64,000 nt of DNA from NCBI GenBank assembly GCA_021771715.1, contig JAETOO010000002.1, forward strand, positions 266,575 through 330,574. Reading direction: 5' to 3'. Under the pieces are notes generated by a model. It was not told where the DNA came from and searched no databases. It saw only the letters and a program-made list of their open reading frames with translations. The DNA is from Oscillospiraceae bacterium. GTDB taxonomy: Bacteria; Bacillota; Clostridia; Lachnospirales; Lachnospiraceae. Below are positions 25,513 to 33,993 of the stretch, in pieces. Within the stretch, counting starts at the first letter, position 1. Every line of letters starts with the position of its first letter. The translations under genes were made by a program, and so were the position numbers.

Positions 25513-27075
25513 CTACTCGATCACCTGCACGTCCGGTGCCGGATCTGTCTGCTGTGGCGGATCTGTCTGCGGCGGCGCCTCCGTCTGAGGCGCATTCGTC
25601 TGCGGCGCCTCGGTCTGTGGCGCATTCGTCTGCGGAGCCTCCGTCTGCACACCGCTCGCAATCAGCGTCTGCACCTGAGCCAGATTGTTCTGCGCGATCG
25701 CGGTATTCATCGCCGATGCCAGCGCCTGATTGTTCGTCACGACCCCGACCTCGTACATCGCCGGGGATGCCTGGTACGTGCTGCTGTTGACCTGTATCGT
25801 GTCGACGAGCACGCCGTCCTCATAGATATTTTTCCACAGCACCGCGCTCATCCCCTGGTGCGGCGACTGCGTCTGCGCCAGATAGCCGACATTCTGATCC
25901 AGCTTCGCGACCAGCTTGATGTTCGTCGCCGGGTCGGTCTGGCTGACCACCTCGCTCACAAACTCGATCGAGCGGTTCGAGGGCCGTGTCTCCTCTCCGA
26001 AAATCGTAAAATTCAAGGTCCCGTAGTACGCCGACCCTGCAATGTAGATCGGGCTGTCCGTATCGTTTGTAAAGACGAAATCCATCAGCCCCTCCGCGAT
26101 CGCCGCGTCCTTCGACGGGTCCACATAGCCCACAATCATCGTGTGGTTCGAGCGCGCATCCACCTCGAGCTCCGACTTGAGCACCGCATTGTACAGCGTC
26201 GTCGACACCTGGCAGATACCGCCTCCGTAGGAGTCCACGACCTGCCCCGCCTCGTACGACGGCGCCAGCTCATAGCCGTTTTCCTGGGTAAACGGAACCA
26301 CCGCGTCTGTCACGGAAAAACTCTCGCCCGGCATCAGCAGCGTGCCGTTGATCTTCGCCGTCCCGTTCTCCACGTTCTGTGCGCGTCCCCACGAGGAGGC
26401 GGAGTAATCCGTCGTCGCGCTGCCGAGCACATCCGTGATCTTTGAGAGCGTCTCCGCGGTCAGATTCGGAGAGACACGGTCCACCGTCGCCTCGATCGTG
26501 ATATCGCCCGACTCCCAGCCGCGCACCTGCTCCCGCAGACTTGCCAGCGTCGCATCCGCGTCGAGCGTCAGGCCGTCCGTTCCGCCCTCCACGTACAGCA
26601 GCCCGTCGCTTCCCATCGAGACCGATCCCTCGACCGGCTCGGAGTTAAATGCACTGCACGAATTGACAAACGCCTCCTCCAGGCTCTCATCAATCCGATA
26701 CTCTATGTCATAGTGAGAATTTTCATTCTGCAGACTCTTCTGCTCTTTGTACCGGCGGATAATGTTTCCCGTCGTCCCGATCTGGCTGATCTCCTGCACG
26801 AGATCCGTGTTCTCCCACTCCAGTCCCAGCTCGCCCAGCGTCTTTGTGACGGAATCCTCGCCCATGACGATCGTGACCGACGAACCCGTCAAAGCGCTCA
26901 CCTGCCCTTTCACATAGTTCTCAGCCTCCTGCACGGTCATACCGCTGACATCCTGCTCCCCGATAAAGACACCGTCGCTGATCACATCCGCGTCCTGGGC
27001 CGACACAGCCATGCCGCTGCCCAGAAGCCCTGCCACGGCAGCCGCAACCGCCGCCATCCATCCATACTTTCGCAT
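25513..27075 (-). CDS. VanW-family exported protein with PG_binding_4 domain and Pro/Gln/Thr repeat tail
   Basis: A 520-residue cell-envelope protein. The start MRKYGWMAAVAAAVAGLLGS is a signal peptide or anchor, cleaved near VSAQDA. Residues about 60-200 resemble PG_binding_4 (DVSGMTVQEAENYV, LGELGLEWENTDLVQ). The VanW domain follows: NGTLLMPGESFSVTDAV, GGGICQVSTTLYNAVLKSEL and NHTMIVGYVDPSKDAAI. The C-terminus is a 10-residue repeat (TEAPQTNAPQ) rich in Pro, Gln and Thr, probably a wall-spanning linker. The ATG at 27075 has GGGGGA upstream; the 32 extra codons to 27171 lack support. The exact role of VanW domains is not established. Confidence 0.85.
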   Translation of the reverse strand: MRKYGWMAAVAAAVAGLLGSGMAVSAQDADVISDGVFIGEQDVSGMTVQEAENYVKGQVSALTGSSVTIVMGEDSVTKTLGELGLEWENTDLVQEISQIGTTGNIIRRYKEQKSLQNENSHYDIEYRIDESLEEAFVNSCSAFNSEPVEGSVSMGSDGLLYVEGGTDGLTLDADATLASLREQVRGWESGDITIEATVDRVSPNLTAETLSKITDVLGSATTDYSASSWGRAQNVENGTAKINGTLLMPGESFSVTDAVVPFTQENGYELAPSYEAGQVVDSYGGGICQVSTTLYNAVLKSELEVDARSNHTMIVGYVDPSKDAAIAEGLMDFVFTNDTDSPIYIAGSAYYGTLNFTIFGEETRPSNRSIEFVSEVVSQTDPATNIKLVAKLDQNVGYLAQTQSPHQGMSAVLWKNIYEDGVLVDTIQVNSSTYQASPAMYEVGVVTNNQALASAMNTAIAQNNLAQVQTLIASGVQTEAPQTNAPQTEAPQTNAPQTEAPPQTDPPQQTDPAPDVQVIE

Positions 27076-27200
27076 TGCAGTCCCCCGATGTATTGATACT
27101 CCTCCATAGTGCACGTCATTTCGACTACAGCGGCCTGTATAGGGATCCGCTGCAGCTCTCTGAAAAATCATGCCTGAACTTCCGCATACCGTTCACAGAC

Positions 27201-27311
27201 CTACACCAGAAACGCTCCCGCCACCATTCCGATGACCATCGCCGCCACGACCACAATCACGATCACGGCTGCTATTTTCTGTCTCTTTTTCGAACTGTTG
27301 AAATTCATCAT
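27201..27311 (-). CDS. Small single-transmembrane protein
   Basis: A 36-residue protein: MMNFNSSKKRQKIAAV followed by a single hydrophobic helix (VIVIVVVAAMVIGMVAGAFL). The ribosome-binding site GGAG (27321-27324) sits within the end of the exonuclease gene, nine bases before this ATG, so the two genes are probably translationally coupled. A short basic N-terminus followed by one helix suggests an inner-membrane peptide with N-inside topology. Function unknown. It precedes the VanW gene. Confidence 0.6.
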   Translation of the reverse strand: MMNFNSSKKRQKIAAVIVIVVVAAMVIGMVAGAFLV

Positions 27312-27316
27312 ATCGC

Positions 27317-28036
27317 TCATCTCCTTGTCATTTTTCCATAGCGCAGGATGATTCCGTCAATCATCCGTGATGCTTCACTTTTTGTCAGTGTGTCAATTTT
27401 TACATTACTCTCTATTCTATGATATTTTAACAGATCGCGCAAGTAGCCTTTTTGTGAAATTGTGATCGGGCTCTCCCGTTTCGCCCGAAACTGCAGGGCC
27501 GACGGCAAAAACAGCTCCGGCCGCCTCCCGCCAAATTCTTCCCAGAGGCGCTCGTAAATCCGCGCCGCGGTCAGCGCGTCGTCCAGCGCGCGGTGGTGAT
27601 GCTCCTGCGAAATCCCGTAGTGAGCCGCCAGCTGATCCAGGGAACGGCTTGGCAGCTCCGGCAGCAGCAGCCGCGAGATCCCAAGCGTGTCCAGTCCCCG
27701 CCGCTCGTAGCTTCCTCCGAGCCGCTGCACCGTCTGCTTCATGAACCCGTAGTCGAACGGGAGATTGTGCCCGAGCAGCACGTCACAGCCGCCGCAGAAT
27801 GCCAGAAAGCCCTCCACGGCTTCCTTCATGTCCGGGCCGCCTGAGACCATCTCGCGTGTGATCCCGGTCAGCGCTGTGATCCGTTCCGGAATCTCGATCC
27901 CCGTATCCACCAACGTCTCATAGGTATCTGTGACCTCGCCACACTCCACCCGCGCCGCCCCGATCTCCAGAATCTGATCCCTGACCGGACTCAGCCCCGT
28001 CGTCTCCAGGTCAAGCGCTATATACGTATCCCACAT
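27317..28036 (-). CDS. DnaQ-like 3'-5' exonuclease (PolC-type) with C-terminal extension
   Basis: A 239-residue DEDDh exonuclease. ExoI is ALDLETTGLSP (Asp9, Glu11), ExoII GHNLPFDYGFM, ExoIII HHHRALDDALTA, all catalytic residues present. The C-terminal 60 residues (ITISQKGYLRDLLKYHRIES, then LTKSEASRMIDGIILRYG) form a small helical domain seen in clostridial homologues. The ATG at 28036 follows GGAG by eight bases; a GTG nine bases upstream is less likely. Probably a repair or proofreading-type single-strand exonuclease. Confidence 0.87.
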   Translation of the reverse strand: MWDTYIALDLETTGLSPVRDQILEIGAARVECGEVTDTYETLVDTGIEIPERITALTGITREMVSGGPDMKEAVEGFLAFCGGCDVLLGHNLPFDYGFMKQTVQRLGGSYERRGLDTLGISRLLLPELPSRSLDQLAAHYGISQEHHHRALDDALTAARIYERLWEEFGGRRPELFLPSALQFRAKRESPITISQKGYLRDLLKYHRIESNVKIDTLTKSEASRMIDGIILRYGKMTRR

Positions 28037-28050
28037 ATCCTTCACTCCTC

Positions 28051-28369
28051 TGTAATTTTCTGCAGGGCTGCATCTCTGTCAGCAAGTCCCGATGTTCATA
28101 GTCAAGCGACAACTGCCGCTTCCGTCCTCCGCGATTTCCTGCAGGACTGCATCTCTGTCAGCAAGTCCCAATGTTCATAGTCAATCGGCAGCCACCGCTC
28201 CCGCATTCTGCGATTTCCTGCACGCCCGCATCCTGCGTCAGCAAATCCCGAGGCTCGTAGTCAAGCGGCCGTCACTGCTCCCATCCTCCGCGATTTCCCG
28301 CACACCCGCATCCTGCGTCAGCGGGTCGCGGTGCTCGTAGTCAAACAGCAGCCACCGCTCCCGTCCTCC
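28051..28369 (-). repeat. Four tandem 80-bp copies of the B12-radical SAM gene 3' end
   Basis: Units at 28290-28369 (coding, encoding WLLFDYEHRDPLTQDAG), 28210-28289, 28131-28209 and 28051-28130 share the same blocks (GCGATTTC, TGCAG/CGC, GTCAGCAA, TAGTCAA, CCGCT on the plus strand). The period is 80 bp, not a multiple of three, so the second unit is read in another frame and supplies the present C-terminus and stop. Divergence increases away from the gene; the last unit reaches the exonuclease ribosome-binding site. Confidence 0.9.
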
Positions 28370-30277
28370 GAGCTGCGCGAAATGCTCCAGGTGCGTCATC
28401 CGCATCAGCTGCTTCCAGTTCCTCCCGGCCAGGTGCGGCAAATACCGGCGCGTCCGCTCTTCCTCCTGGTAAAACCGGATCGTCTCCTCTCTCGTCTCCC
28501 CCGGATCGGGCGCCCACGCGGGACGGCTCTTCGCGTTCTCCCGCAAGTACAGATCGAGCAGCAGCAGCTCGTCGATCTCCGCCCGGCCTGGCGTGTCAAA
28601 GATCTGTTCCTCCATCAGGCCCCCAGCCGGACTGTTCTCTGCGGCTGCCGCGGTTGCCGCAGAGCCCTCTATCCCGGCCGCCGCGCATTTTCTTACATCA
28701 GCCGCTGGACATTTTTTTACATCAGTCGCCGCGCATTTTTTTGCATCGGCCGACGCGCATTTTTCCGACCGCCCGAGCATAAACTGCCGCAGAATCTCCA
28801 GCCTCTGCCCGCGCGAGTGTGCCCTTCCGAACAGCTTTTCTTCCTTATAATAATCGGCAAGCGCCTCATACAGCTCAATCGGCCGCGCGAACAATGCCTC
28901 CGCCGCACGGATCGTAAAACGGAACTGCTGGCTGTTGTAGTAGACCTCCAACATCTCCTCGATTTCCTTGAGGCGCAGCAGCTCCCCGCACGTGATCCAT
29001 CTGGTCGCAAGCACCTCGTAGGGCGGCGTGCCCCGGTAGAGGATTCCGTACTCCTCCGCTCTTCGGTGCATCTCCGACCCCTTCAGCACTTTCAGGAACC
29101 CGAGCTGCAGCTCCTGCGGATAGAGCCGGTAGACGGCGTCGAACGACTCGCGGAAGCTCTCAAACCCCTCATACGGCAGGCCCGCGATCAGGTCCAGGTG
29201 CTGGTGGATGTTGTGTCCCCTCGAAATGCGATTCACATGCTCCGCAATCTTTTCAAACGGCGCGCTCCGGTGGATGGCGGCGAGCGCCTCCCGGTTCACC
29301 GTCTGCACTCCGATCTCCAGCTGCACCAGTCCGGGCCGCAGAGTGCCAAGCACCTCCAGCTCCTCCTCGTTCAGCAGATCCGCCGAAATCTCAAAATGAA
29401 AATTTGTGACGCCATTGTCGTGCTCCTTCAGGAAGCGCCAGATCGCGAGCGTGCGCGCATGGCTGCAGTTAAACGTCCGGTCGACAAACTTGACCTGCTT
29501 CACCCGCTTCTCCAAAAAAAATGCAAGGTCGCGCTCCACCAGCTCCAGGCTGCGGTACCGCACCTGCTTGTCGACAGACGAGAGGCAGTAGCTGCACGAG
29601 AACGGACAGCCGCGGCTGCTCTCATAGTAGAGGATGCGGTTCTCAAACTGCGACAAATCCCGGTAGACAAACGGGAGCTCGTCCAGAGAAGTCATGGGAC
29701 ATACGGGGGCGGTGCGGCAGATCGGGTCTATGGCTGCCGGCAAAAGGCGTGCAGCCTGTCTGACTTCTGATCGAAGTGCTGCTGTCTCCTCCGGCCCAGA
29801 GCAAATTTGAGAGCCCCGCCCGTCTTCCGGACAAAGCTCCGCACTTCGCCGCCACGCGATTCCGGGGATCTCTGCAAGCTCCCCCACACCGCCTATGTAA
29901 TACTCCAGCAGCCGGTAGAAGGTCCGCTCTCCTTCCCCGCGCATCACACCGTCAAACTGCGGATTCTGCCGCAGGAACTCCTCCGCATCGTACGATACCT
30001 CCGGGCCGCCCGCCCAGATCACAGTCCCCGGCAGCACCTTTTTCAGCGCATCCGCCGCCTCGATCACCGCCCGGCGGTTCCAGATATAGCAGGAAAACAG
30101 CAGCAGCTCCGGCTCTTTCCGGTAGATCCCCGCAAAGATCTCCTCCGGCTGGTGATTGATCGTATACTCCAACAGCTCCACCTGCGGCTCATACCTCCCG
30201 GCTGAAGCTCTCAGGCTGTATACGGCAAGATTTGAATGAATATATTTCGCGTTAATCGCGGTCAGCAAAACACGCAT
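28238..30277 (-). CDS. B12-binding-domain radical SAM protein (DUF4080 type)
   Basis: About 679 residues. An N-terminal cobalamin-binding-like domain (LLTAINAKYIHSNLAVYSLR, VIWAGGPEVSYDAEEFL) is followed by the radical SAM core with CPFSCSYC as the CxxxCxxC cluster site, FVDRTFNCSHARTLAIW, and QLEIGVQTVNREALAAI, then the DUF4080 C-terminal region. The ATG at 30277 follows GGAGGAG; 47 extra codons upstream are rejected. Two repeat anomalies occur: an in-frame 24-bp repeat insertion near 28.7 kb, and a C-terminus rewritten by an 80-bp tandem duplication. A class B methyltransferase or similar is likely; substrate unknown. Confidence 0.87.
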   Translation of the reverse strand: MRVLLTAINAKYIHSNLAVYSLRASAGRYEPQVELLEYTINHQPEEIFAGIYRKEPELLLFSCYIWNRRAVIEAADALKKVLPGTVIWAGGPEVSYDAEEFLRQNPQFDGVMRGEGERTFYRLLEYYIGGVGELAEIPGIAWRRSAELCPEDGRGSQICSGPEETAALRSEVRQAARLLPAAIDPICRTAPVCPMTSLDELPFVYRDLSQFENRILYYESSRGCPFSCSYCLSSVDKQVRYRSLELVERDLAFFLEKRVKQVKFVDRTFNCSHARTLAIWRFLKEHDNGVTNFHFEISADLLNEEELEVLGTLRPGLVQLEIGVQTVNREALAAIHRSAPFEKIAEHVNRISRGHNIHQHLDLIAGLPYEGFESFRESFDAVYRLYPQELQLGFLKVLKGSEMHRRAEEYGILYRGTPPYEVLATRWITCGELLRLKEIEEMLEVYYNSQQFRFTIRAAEALFARPIELYEALADYYKEEKLFGRAHSRGQRLEILRQFMLGRSEKCASADAKKCAATDVKKCPAADVRKCAAAGIEGSAATAAAAENSPAGGLMEEQIFDTPGRAEIDELLLLDLYLRENAKSRPAWAPDPGETREETIRFYQEEERTRRYLPHLAGRNWKQLMRMTHLEHFAQLGGRERWLLFDYEHRDPLTQDAGVREIAEDGSSDGRLTTSLGIC
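28683..28770 (-). repeat. In-frame 24-bp repeat inside the B12-radical SAM gene
   Basis: Four 8-residue units (KCASADAK, KCAATDVK, KCPAADVR, KCAAAGIE) followed by Ala-rich sequence interrupt the C-terminal domain. The Cys at position 2 of each unit is retained. The period is 24 bp. Confidence 0.82.
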
Positions 30278-30428
30278 ACGCTCCTCCCGGTCTCTCACAG
30301 CACTATAACTCACACGTTTGCCCGGCCTGGACACCCGATTACTGGCCAGCCTCATATCGACAGCCCCTGCCCTCTGCACATTCCAAAATTTCACAGCCTG
30401 CACATCTGCAAATCTCACAGTCCCTGCA

Positions 30429-32045
30429 TCAGTCTCCGGTCAAACAAACATCCTTCATCCCCGTCTGCCCGCCTCTTCGCTCCGCCAGCCTGGCCTTCAC
30501 GCTCGGGTACTGCTCCAGGTCCGTGTACGGCAGGAACTGCGCCGCGTGCATTTTCCCGACAAAATCTCCGGCGCTTCCGAACTGGATGTAAGTGATCTTG
30601 CCCAGGATACGCTTGACGTCCTCGAGATGCCGCATATCCAGCAGCATCTCATACGCTCCCAGCAAGGACGCGTTGCCGATCATCACAAACCGCTCGCGCG
30701 GCAGATCCGGGTACATGCCGATCGTGACCGCCGACTCGACATCCAGAAACTTTCCAAACGCGCCTGCCAGATAAAAGCGGGCCAGATCCGCATCCTGCAA
30801 TCCAAATTCTTCAATCAGGTACTCCACCATCGTGTGAGCTGCCGCCTTCGTCCGGATGAACTCGGTCACGTCTGTCTGCGTGAACACGAGATCCTCCCCC
30901 TGCGCAGACTCCGACGCCCACGCATAGCAGACCGCCAGCTCCGTGCGGTTTTCGTCGAGGTGATTTTTCACAGAAATAATCCGCTCCGAGGCGTCCGGAT
31001 TGAATTTTCCGAGCGAATCCACCCAGCCATTCAAAAACAGCTCCGCGAGCAGATCCACGATCCCCGACCCGCAGATGCCGCATGGCCGGGTCTCCGCCGC
31101 CTCCCCGATCACGTGGAGCTCCAGCTTCCCGTCGCAGATCCGCACACGGTCCACCGCTCCGGTATCCGCGCGCATCCCGTATTTGCTGATGCCGCCCTCG
31201 AGGGCAGGGCCCGCCGCGCCCGCACCTGCGAGCAGAAACTCCGAATTTCCGGCAACCAGCTCGCCGTTCGTGCCGATGTCGATGAAGACCGAGAGCTCGT
31301 CCGACCGGTCGATCTCTGCCGCCACCAGCCCGCTGACGACATCGCCGCCCAGGTAATTGGCCGCCGCCGGGTACAGATACACATAGCCGGGGAGCTCAAT
31401 TCCCAACTCAGACGCGCGCACGAAATCCGGCTCCTTCGCGACCGGCGCGTACGGCGTCTCAAAGATTGGCCACGGATAGATGCCCAGCAGGAAGTGAATC
31501 ATCGTCGTATTCCCGCCGACCGTCATCGCGATGTACTCCCTGCGCGGGATCCCGGACGCCCGCTCACACTTCGCGATCAGCTCATTGAAGCACTCCGCCG
31601 TCACGCGCTGCAGCTCTGCCAGATGCTCCGAGTTGTCCTTCGTATAAAAAATCCGGCTCAGAATCTCCTCCCCGTAGCGGATCTGCGCGTTGAACACGCT
31701 CTGCTGCGTCACCACTTCCCCTGTGGCAAGATCCACGACCTGCATCACGAGCGTCGTGCTGCCGTAGTCGACCGCGAGACCGTACTGCACCCGCGCCGTG
31801 TCCCCCGGCTCCACACGCAGCACCTCCCAGGCATCTCCGTTCCAGCCTAAGGTCGCCGTCACCCGCCAATCCGCCTCCCTGCACATCGGATACAGAGTCC
31901 GCATCACCGCCAGCGGCATCCGCACCGCGCCGTACTCCCGGGGCAATGCTTCCAGAATCCGCTCCCGGTCCCCACGCGCATCCTCCTCCGTCGGCGCCGC
32001 CAGCTCCAAGTAAACCTTCCTGCCAAGGGCAACTATTTCTCTCAT
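30429..32045 (-). CDS. RACo-like ASKHA-domain ATPase without ferredoxin domain
   Basis: About 538 residues, matching the C-terminal ASKHA portion of reductive activators of corrinoid proteins (DUF4445/RACo_C_ter). Motifs are YGLAVDYGSTTLVMQVVDL (phosphate-1-like), VFNAQIRYGEEILSRIFYT, GGNTTMIHFLLGIYPWPIF, SVFIDIGTNGELVAG (phosphate-2), PCGICGSGIVDLLAELFLNG and FYLAGAFGKFLDVESAVTIG. The usual N-terminal [2Fe-2S] ferredoxin with its Cys set is absent, so electrons must come from a partner. Start at MREIVALG (32045). It is encoded next to the B12-radical SAM protein, suggesting a corrinoid link (inference). The phrase PCGICGSG retains two Cys. Confidence 0.82.
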   Translation of the reverse strand: MREIVALGRKVYLELAAPTEEDARGDRERILEALPREYGAVRMPLAVMRTLYPMCREADWRVTATLGWNGDAWEVLRVEPGDTARVQYGLAVDYGSTTLVMQVVDLATGEVVTQQSVFNAQIRYGEEILSRIFYTKDNSEHLAELQRVTAECFNELIAKCERASGIPRREYIAMTVGGNTTMIHFLLGIYPWPIFETPYAPVAKEPDFVRASELGIELPGYVYLYPAAANYLGGDVVSGLVAAEIDRSDELSVFIDIGTNGELVAGNSEFLLAGAGAAGPALEGGISKYGMRADTGAVDRVRICDGKLELHVIGEAAETRPCGICGSGIVDLLAELFLNGWVDSLGKFNPDASERIISVKNHLDENRTELAVCYAWASESAQGEDLVFTQTDVTEFIRTKAAAHTMVEYLIEEFGLQDADLARFYLAGAFGKFLDVESAVTIGMYPDLPRERFVMIGNASLLGAYEMLLDMRHLEDVKRILGKITYIQFGSAGDFVGKMHAAQFLPYTDLEQYPSVKARLAERRGGQTGMKDVCLTGD

Positions 32046-32138
32046 TCCATCCGCTTCCTTCCCGCTCTTCCGCGCATATCTGATCCCGACAAACTCACCA
32101 ATCATTTCCCCGCGCCAATCATCCTGCACGGAGATGAC

Positions 32139-32282
32139 CTCAACTATACTTCATTTCGGATCCCAAACAACAGTCTCAAATACGCTCCATTTCACATCCT
32201 AAACAACAGCCTCAAATGCACTCCATTTCGCATCCTACATGACAGCCTCAAATGTACTCCATTTTTCATCCTAAACAGCAGC
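32139..32282. repeat. Four tandem 36-bp intergenic repeats
   Basis: Units at 32139, 32175, 32211 and 32247 share the CTCAAATGYACTCCATTT and CATCCTAAACARCAGC blocks without spacers, upstream of the RACo-like gene. No open frame spans them. The rest of the roughly 1-kb gap (32046-33057) holds the foldback element and the 20-bp array described separately, and nothing else recognised. Confidence 0.85.
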
Positions 32283-32450
32283 CGCTTCATATGTGCTTCG
32301 TTTCACGCACACTGTAATAGCAACTCCAAATACACACGATCTCAAACACCATATACAACCGCCTCTTCCAATATTATCTCGATTCTACCATGCGCAAAAC
32401 CAAATAGCAAGTCATACCCAACCGCCCCCAGAATCCACCTGCCACATCCC

Positions 32451-32740
32451 GTTACAGTTCAGCCAGCCACACTCAGAGAAGGTAGCAGGGCCGTCCGAAA
32501 GCGACTGTAGCGAGTCTTTACAAGTTCTTAGGTCTCAGAATGCCGGAGCAGCTGTAAAAATCCTGCGTTCAAGCAGGATTTTTAGCTGGCTCTGTCTGAG
32601 GAAAATGTGCATCCGGCACATTTTCCGAGTTGCCAGCGGCAGTTGCGCAGGCATTTTGAGACCTTAGAACTTGTAGACGAGCGATTTGGAGCTTTCGGAC
32701 GGCCCTGCTATCTTCTCGTCCGGGTTGGCCGAACTGTAAC
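32451..32740. repeat. 290-bp foldback element with nested hairpins (MITE-like or structured RNA)
   Basis: The ends are perfect 10-bp inverted repeats (GTTACAGTTC / GAACTGTAAC). Going inwards, arms pair again at 32485-32502 with 32691-32708 (18 bp perfect, GCAGGGCCGTCCGAAAGC) and at 32519-32544 with 32650-32675 (26 bp, two mismatches). The core carries two independent hairpins: 32555-32566/32573-32584 (12 bp, TAAAAATCCTGC) and 32600-32610/32616-32626 (11 bp, GGAAAATGTGC). There is no coding frame. Either a palindromic mobile element or a large structured RNA with a multi-branch centre. Confidence 0.8.
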
Positions 32741-32934
32741 CACAGCCTGCAACTACCCAAACGCAATACACAAATGATGAAAAAATGTCAACCACAAAAC
32801 CAACACACAGCACGAAGCACACCGAACAGTATTATCCGGTGCGCTTCTGCTATGTAATATCGTATATTTTATAGGAAGAATCCGTTTCCGCTCACATCAA
32901 ACCTGCCGTTCTGCAGCCTGCGAAGCATTCAGCC

Positions 32935-33034
32935 TTCGCGATCCTCCCGGCTCTCGCGCAGCCCTCCCGACTCTCGCGCAGCCCTCCCGACTCTCGCGCA
33001 ATCCTCCTGGCTCTCACGCAGCCCTCCCAGCTCA
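32935..33034. repeat. Five tandem 20-bp repeats after glcK
   Basis: Units of consensus CGCGCAGCCCTCCCGACTCT (plus strand) start at 32935, 32955, 32975, 32995 and 33015, ending 24 bp beyond the glcK stop. Units two and three are identical. Confidence 0.85.
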
Positions 33035-33057
33035 GCCGATCACTCCCCGATGCCCTT

Positions 33058-33993
33058 CTACAGCACCAGCTTCGCCGCCCCGTAGATGCCTGCGTCATTT
33101 CCGAGTGTCGCGAGCGCGAACTTCGTCTCCTTGCAGCCGGAGAACGCATATGCCTTGAAGGTCGGGATGATGTAATCCAGCAGGATCGGGCCTGCCTTCG
33201 ACACACCGCCACCAATAACGATGATATCCGGGTCCGCGACGGCCACGAAGCTCGCCAGCGCCTTCCCCAGGCAGGAGCCAAACCGCTCTGCGACCTGAAT
33301 CGCCACAACGTCCTGTTCCTTCACTGCATTAAACACAGTCTTCGCCGTGACCTTCTCCGCACTGCGCATCACAGACGGCGCATCGGTCGCCGCGAGCGCC
33401 TTCTTTGCGAGGCGCGCAATTCCGGTCGCCGACGCGATCTGCTCAAGGCAGCCGTACGCGCCGCAGTTGCACTGCTCCGTCATCGTGTCGTCCACATGCG
33501 CATGCCCGATCTCTCCGCCTGCGCCGTGCGCGCCGCCGATCACCTGATCATTTACGATGATGCCGCCGCCCACGCCGGTGCCCAGCGTGACCATGATCAT
33601 ATTGTGGTAGCCTGCGCCGCCGCCCTTCCACTGCTCGCCGAGCGCGGCCACATTCGCGTCGTTCCCCGCCTTGACCTTCAGTCCGGTCATCGCCGAGAGG
33701 TCCTTCTCAATCGGCACGAAGCCCCAGTGCAGGTTCACCGCGCAGGGCACCTCGCCCGCCGCATTGACCGGCCCCGGGATGCCGATGCCCACGCCCGCGA
33801 TCTCCTCCGGATCGAGCTGCCGCTGTGCCATCTTCGCCTTGATCGTCTCTGCGATATCCGGAAGAATCTTAGACCCGTTGTCCTCCGTTCGCGTCTCAAT
33901 CTCCCACTTCTCCACGACCTCGCCGTCCACAGTGAACAAGCCGCACTTTACCGTCGTTCCTCCTACGTCAATTCCAAAACCGTACTTTTTCAT
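33058..33993 (-). CDS. glcK: ROK-family glucokinase
   Basis: A 311-residue cytoplasmic sugar kinase phosphorylating glucose with ATP. ATP-binding FGIDVGGTTVKCGLF, substrate region NDANVAALGEQWKGGG, and the ROK zinc motif CNCGAYGCLEQIAS are all present, with GHAHVDD giving the zinc/substrate His. The start MKKYGFGID is preceded by GGAGG and overlaps the hprK stop by four bases. The hprK-glcK pairing links glucose phosphorylation and catabolite control. Confidence 0.93.
   Translation of the reverse strand: MKKYGFGIDVGGTTVKCGLFTVDGEVVEKWEIETRTEDNGSKILPDIAETIKAKMAQRQLDPEEIAGVGIGIPGPVNAAGEVPCAVNLHWGFVPIEKDLSAMTGLKVKAGNDANVAALGEQWKGGGAGYHNMIMVTLGTGVGGGIIVNDQVIGGAHGAGGEIGHAHVDDTMTEQCNCGAYGCLEQIASATGIARLAKKALAATDAPSVMRSAEKVTAKTVFNAVKEQDVVAIQVAERFGSCLGKALASFVAVADPDIIVIGGGVSKAGPILLDYIIPTFKAYAFSGCKETKFALATLGNDAGIYGAAKLVL

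Noticed and set aside
32139..32282. CRISPR array
   Set aside because: 36-bp units are directly adjacent with no unique spacers and no cas genes nearby.
32451..32740. tRNA or known riboswitch in the foldback element
   Set aside because: No cloverleaf, CCA-stem or conserved aptamer core can be seen; pairing is that of a long inverted repeat.
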